Of a stretch of DNA of 64,000 nt, positions 61,659-64,000 are shown piece after piece. Location: assembly GCA_027923505.1 (NCBI GenBank), contig BROI01000007.1, positions 620,001 through 684,000 on the forward strand, written 5' to 3'. The position numbers and the translations under genes are program-made. Under the pieces are notes generated by a model that worked only from the letters and a program-made list of their open reading frames with translations, did not search any database and was not told where the DNA came from. Each line of letters opens with the position of its first letter. The stretch's first letter is position 1. The stretch comes from Mayamaea pseudoterrestris (taxonomy: Eukaryota > Bacillariophyta > Bacillariophyceae > Sellaphorales > Sellaphoraceae).

Positions 61659-62010
61659 AGCTGTGGCTGGTGTGTGCTGCTGGAAGACGAGCCGAGAGTG
61701 CCATGCCATCATGCCATTCCATACGTTGAGCACCCTGCCACCGAACCAGTTTCAGTGGGTGCCTTGTTCTTATACGCCAGTATTTGGTTCATCTGAGCGT
61801 GTTTGTCTCAGGAGAGTCGGAGTCATTATAATTGGAGATTCATAAGTCCTTTTTAATACGTGAAATATAGTAAATTGCGTGCAATGCCCAGCTGTTAGCT
61901 CTATGATTAGCTATGTATGTTATTGGTCTGCCTCATTGCCCAACTCCATCCACCGTTGACCGGCTGTACACACACTCAACTTTTGTCTCGCGCTAGTACG
62001 CATGTTGTAA
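61659..62010. other. Intergenic, convergent 3' ends
   Basis: 352 bp between convergent genes. No coding or RNA signature seen. Confidence 0.3.
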
Positions 62011-63423
62011 TCATATTGTAGGTGGATATGATACGTGAAGCAGCAGACTCGTCGCAGCCAAGGCGCCACCAAACCATTGTGTCGCCGTCACCTTTTTGGA
62101 GCGCTTCACTCCATCACTTGCGTCCGCAGCAGCCACTGGCATATAGTTTTGCAGCAAGCCAGATAGAAACATGCCGAATATCAGCGAGAATCCCTTTTGG
62201 ACTGCACCGGCATACTTGGTGACCAAGCCGACCAATAAACCGCCCGCGGCATTGGTCAAGAGAGGGATCCACGTTTGCTTGGTCCATCCGGTCCACATGG
62301 ATGATGGAGCTGATGCTGGTGTCGCTGCAGTCATGTTGTCGCTACTACCAATGGTTTTGCTGGTCTCGCTCTTGTTCGTATTTGTTCCTTGTCGAAGCTG
62401 TTGAAAAACCTTTGTTACACTCATAATGACAATGGAGCAGGTGGCCAGCTCCATGTTGAAAATCATGGCGTTGCGAGAATGGACCTGCAGACTCTTTTGC
62501 GCCAAGGCTCCGGCCAGCCCCGAGGTGGTGCTGGCGACAAGGACTGGAACGACTCCCGTCCAAAAGGAATCCTCCGAAAGCGAGTCGGCTGAAGTTGGCG
62601 ACTCTGTTTTCGATTTTTTGGAAACTGCTGACACTAGCTTTCCCAGTGAGCCTTCCATGATGAGTGCAGCCAGAACAAGTAGAAAGAGCGCCACCATTTG
62701 CTGAGGCGACTGCTTTTGTCCAAGCAAAAAGTAGCAAAAAATGGCTGCACTCAGCGTTTTCGTTTGATTGAGGACATTGTACGTTATCGGAGACAAGTGC
62801 TGATAGGCCATGAGACTGCAAATGTTCTGTACAAGATACAGCATGGAAGGTATTCCTGCCGCTTGGAGTGCACTGACAATCGTCCAGCCTTGGGCTGCAG
62901 TCGCCAAGCTTCGGTTCAGCAAAATGAGCGACATGAGAATACGAATAACATCCTGCATGAGCACGTAGGTTCCTCGCTGAATGGACTTGCTGGCAAACGA
63001 TTTCGTCAACACAGGTTGGAAGGCAAACTGAAGGCAAAGGAGAATCATGCTGATGCCTCCGATCTGATTCGTCGATGCTGCAATGGCATTCGTTGCAAAA
63101 AGTGTTGTTGCGACTTGTTTCTTGGTCTTGAGAGTACCTACAGAAACAAGACTATTTCTCTTACAACGATCAACACCCACAATATCATACGCTGGCCGTA
63201 TTTGAGATGTTCTTGACGCCGAAAGTGATGTATGAATAGGTCTGGTCGAGAATGATGTCGTTGTAGGGAGCAGAATGGCGAAAAGGATCAGCATCGACAT
63301 GACTCGTCTCGCCCTTGTCGCCTGGCGATGTGCCGCAGTAACCATTGGACCACTGGTTCCTACAAGTAGTATACTCGTCGGCGACGGGCTGTCAACTATG
63401 TGACCATGTTGAAATCGGATCAT
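62011..63423 (-). CDS. Nucleotide-sugar-transporter-like (SLC35A/DMT) membrane protein
   Basis: 470 codons, one exon from ATG 63423; an in-frame ATG at 63345 or nearer the hydrophobic segment (MSMLILFAILLPTTTSFSTRP) gives a cleaner signal peptide with an SFS site. About ten membrane segments. PSMLYLVQNICSLMAYQHLSPITYNVLNQTKTLSAAIFCYFLLGQKQSPQQMVALFLL matches the UDP-sugar/CMP-sialic-acid transporter family. A Ser/Thr-rich loop (about 280 and 360) is lumenal or cytosolic. The presequence would place it in a plastid membrane rather than the Golgi; substrate unknown. Confidence 0.85.
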   Translation of the reverse strand: MIRFQHGHIVDSPSPTSILLVGTSGPMVTAAHRQATRARRVMSMLILFAILLPTTTSFSTRPIHTSLSASRTSQIRPAYDIVGVDRCKRNSLVSVGTLKTKKQVATTLFATNAIAASTNQIGGISMILLCLQFAFQPVLTKSFASKSIQRGTYVLMQDVIRILMSLILLNRSLATAAQGWTIVSALQAAGIPSMLYLVQNICSLMAYQHLSPITYNVLNQTKTLSAAIFCYFLLGQKQSPQQMVALFLLVLAALIMEGSLGKLVSAVSKKSKTESPTSADSLSEDSFWTGVVPVLVASTTSGLAGALAQKSLQVHSRNAMIFNMELATCSIVIMSVTKVFQQLRQGTNTNKSETSKTIGSSDNMTAATPASAPSSMWTGWTKQTWIPLLTNAAGGLLVGLVTKYAGAVQKGFSLIFGMFLSGLLQNYMPVAAADASDGVKRSKKVTATQWFGGALAATSLLLHVSYPPTI

Positions 63424-63759
63424 GGCGATGATGGATCTTCGATCTTCGGCATCATCCGTTTTCTACTACTGTCGCAGCGTTGTTCGATTCGTCGAAATCG
63501 AACCACTCATGCGGTCGGCTGGTCGACTGCTACCGGTAGTCATGCACAAAGACAATGATGTATTGCGAGGTATAGACTCAATATTTTTGAAATAATAAGC
63601 ACGGGTTGCTATGAGTCAAACCATGCTGCTTTCGCAAGTGATGCAATCCAGCTCCAGTCTCCATTCCACATGCCTGCTGCCTGCTGTCGCAGCATATGAG
63701 CTAACAAACCTAAAGAAGCAACGATTCAACTCTTGAAACCCTCTTACTATATGATTTAA
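63424..63759. other. Intergenic region
   Basis: 336 bp; contains TACCGGTAGTCATG at 63531. No coding signature. Confidence 0.3.
63531..63538. other. TACCGGTA palindrome
   Basis: An exact copy, extended to TACCGGTAGTCATG as at 25781. Confidence 0.4.
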
Positions 63760-63984
63760 CTATTGCTTGCTTTCATATTGCTCCGGCGTCCATGTCTTCA
63801 TTGTCAGAGCATGAATTTGTGGCATGAGATCTTTGAGGCAATCATTGACCATGCGGTGCCTCTTGATGAGGGAAACTCCCTCAAACTTTGAACTGACGAC
63901 AACGAGCTCAATTTTGGCGCCGGAGCAATGGTCGTCGGTAAAGTCGACGACTTCAGTGTGCGTCGCTTCCAAGTCGACGTTGCA
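63760..63984 (-). CDS. BolA-family protein, partial (5' end outside window)
   Basis: The last exon, reading NVDLEATHTEVVDFTDD, then CSGAKIELVVVSSKFEGVSLIKRHRMVNDCLKDLMPQIHALTMKTWTPEQY, the BolA fold with the FEG, RHR.VN and HALTMKT.TP signatures. An acceptor-like TTTCATTCCAG directly precedes 63984 on the minus strand, so earlier exon(s) lie beyond the right edge. BolA proteins partner CGFS glutaredoxins in Fe-S cluster transfer. The cysteine in GAK context (CSGAK) matches BolA2/3-like members, but class is undecided. Confidence 0.88.
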   Translation of the reverse strand, partial: CNVDLEATHTEVVDFTDDHCSGAKIELVVVSSKFEGVSLIKRHRMVNDCLKDLMPQIHALTMKTWTPEQYESKQ

Positions 63985-64000
63985 CTGGAATGAAATTGAA

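Noticed and set aside
1-64000. CRISPR arrays, bacterial operons, tRNA or rRNA genes
   Set aside because: The tandem repeats have no unique spacers of CRISPR type, genes are spliced and eukaryotic, and I saw no tRNA-like cloverleaf or rRNA motif by eye; a tRNAscan/Infernal run would settle small RNAs.

Overview
The window is nuclear DNA of a eukaryotic alga, most probably a diatom or close stramenopile relative. This is inferred from: spliced genes with short GT-AG introns (about 80-210 bp); eukaryotic-only genes (NDC80, UBE2J/UBC6, RPS24e, RPS21e, HSPBP1/FES1, cytosolic ProRS); several proteins starting with a signal peptide followed by an A/S-F motif (CSAFSP, SSAFSP, ESFVPP, DSFSPS), the bipartite presequence of secondary red plastids; and Ty1/copia elements of the kind common in diatoms. 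There are no bacterial operons and no CRISPR.

Layout. 1-10310 is a repeat block. Two unrelated satellites of nucleosome-like period (about 169 bp and 178-181 bp) flank a complete, apparently young Ty1/copia element (1530-8236) with two identical 396-bp LTRs and one open 1,954-codon polyprotein. 10503-33506 is gene-dense: UBE2J-type E2, TMEM234-like protein, mitochondrial ISCU, plastid glutaredoxin, NDC80, plastid inositol-monophosphatase-like enzyme, PHO88/SND3-like protein, two unassigned proteins, a triose-phosphate-type translocator, RPS24, HSPBP1/FES1 (with an in-frame TGA), a PhyH-family dioxygenase and a large TENT4/TRF4-like nucleotidyltransferase. 33554-38764 is a second copia-like element with mosaic LTRs and a frame break before its reverse transcriptase, lying between the 5' ends of two divergent genes. 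38810-64000 carries a SET-domain (Rubisco LSMT-like) methyltransferase whose 5' end abuts the LTR, plastid CDP-diacylglycerol synthase, a membrane protein, cytosolic ProRS, RPS21, a family C (GABA-B-like) GPCR with a one-base frame break, a thylakoid-lumen thioredoxin-like protein, a conserved basic protein, a probably GPI-anchored M6 metalloprotease, further plastid/membrane proteins, a nucleotide-sugar-transporter-like protein and a BolA protein cut by the right edge.

The genes are mostly housekeeping genes on alternating strands with short spacers. Three belong to iron-sulfur/thiol biology (ISCU, glutaredoxin, BolA) and four or more are probably plastid-directed, but nothing suggests an operon-like pathway. 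The unusual content is the satellite/retroelement block, the recombinant second element, two conserved genes with interrupted reading frames, and a palindromic octamer, TACCGGTA, repeated in intergenic DNA. Introns and start codons were set by eye; exon limits are inferences from GT/AG signals and protein continuity.
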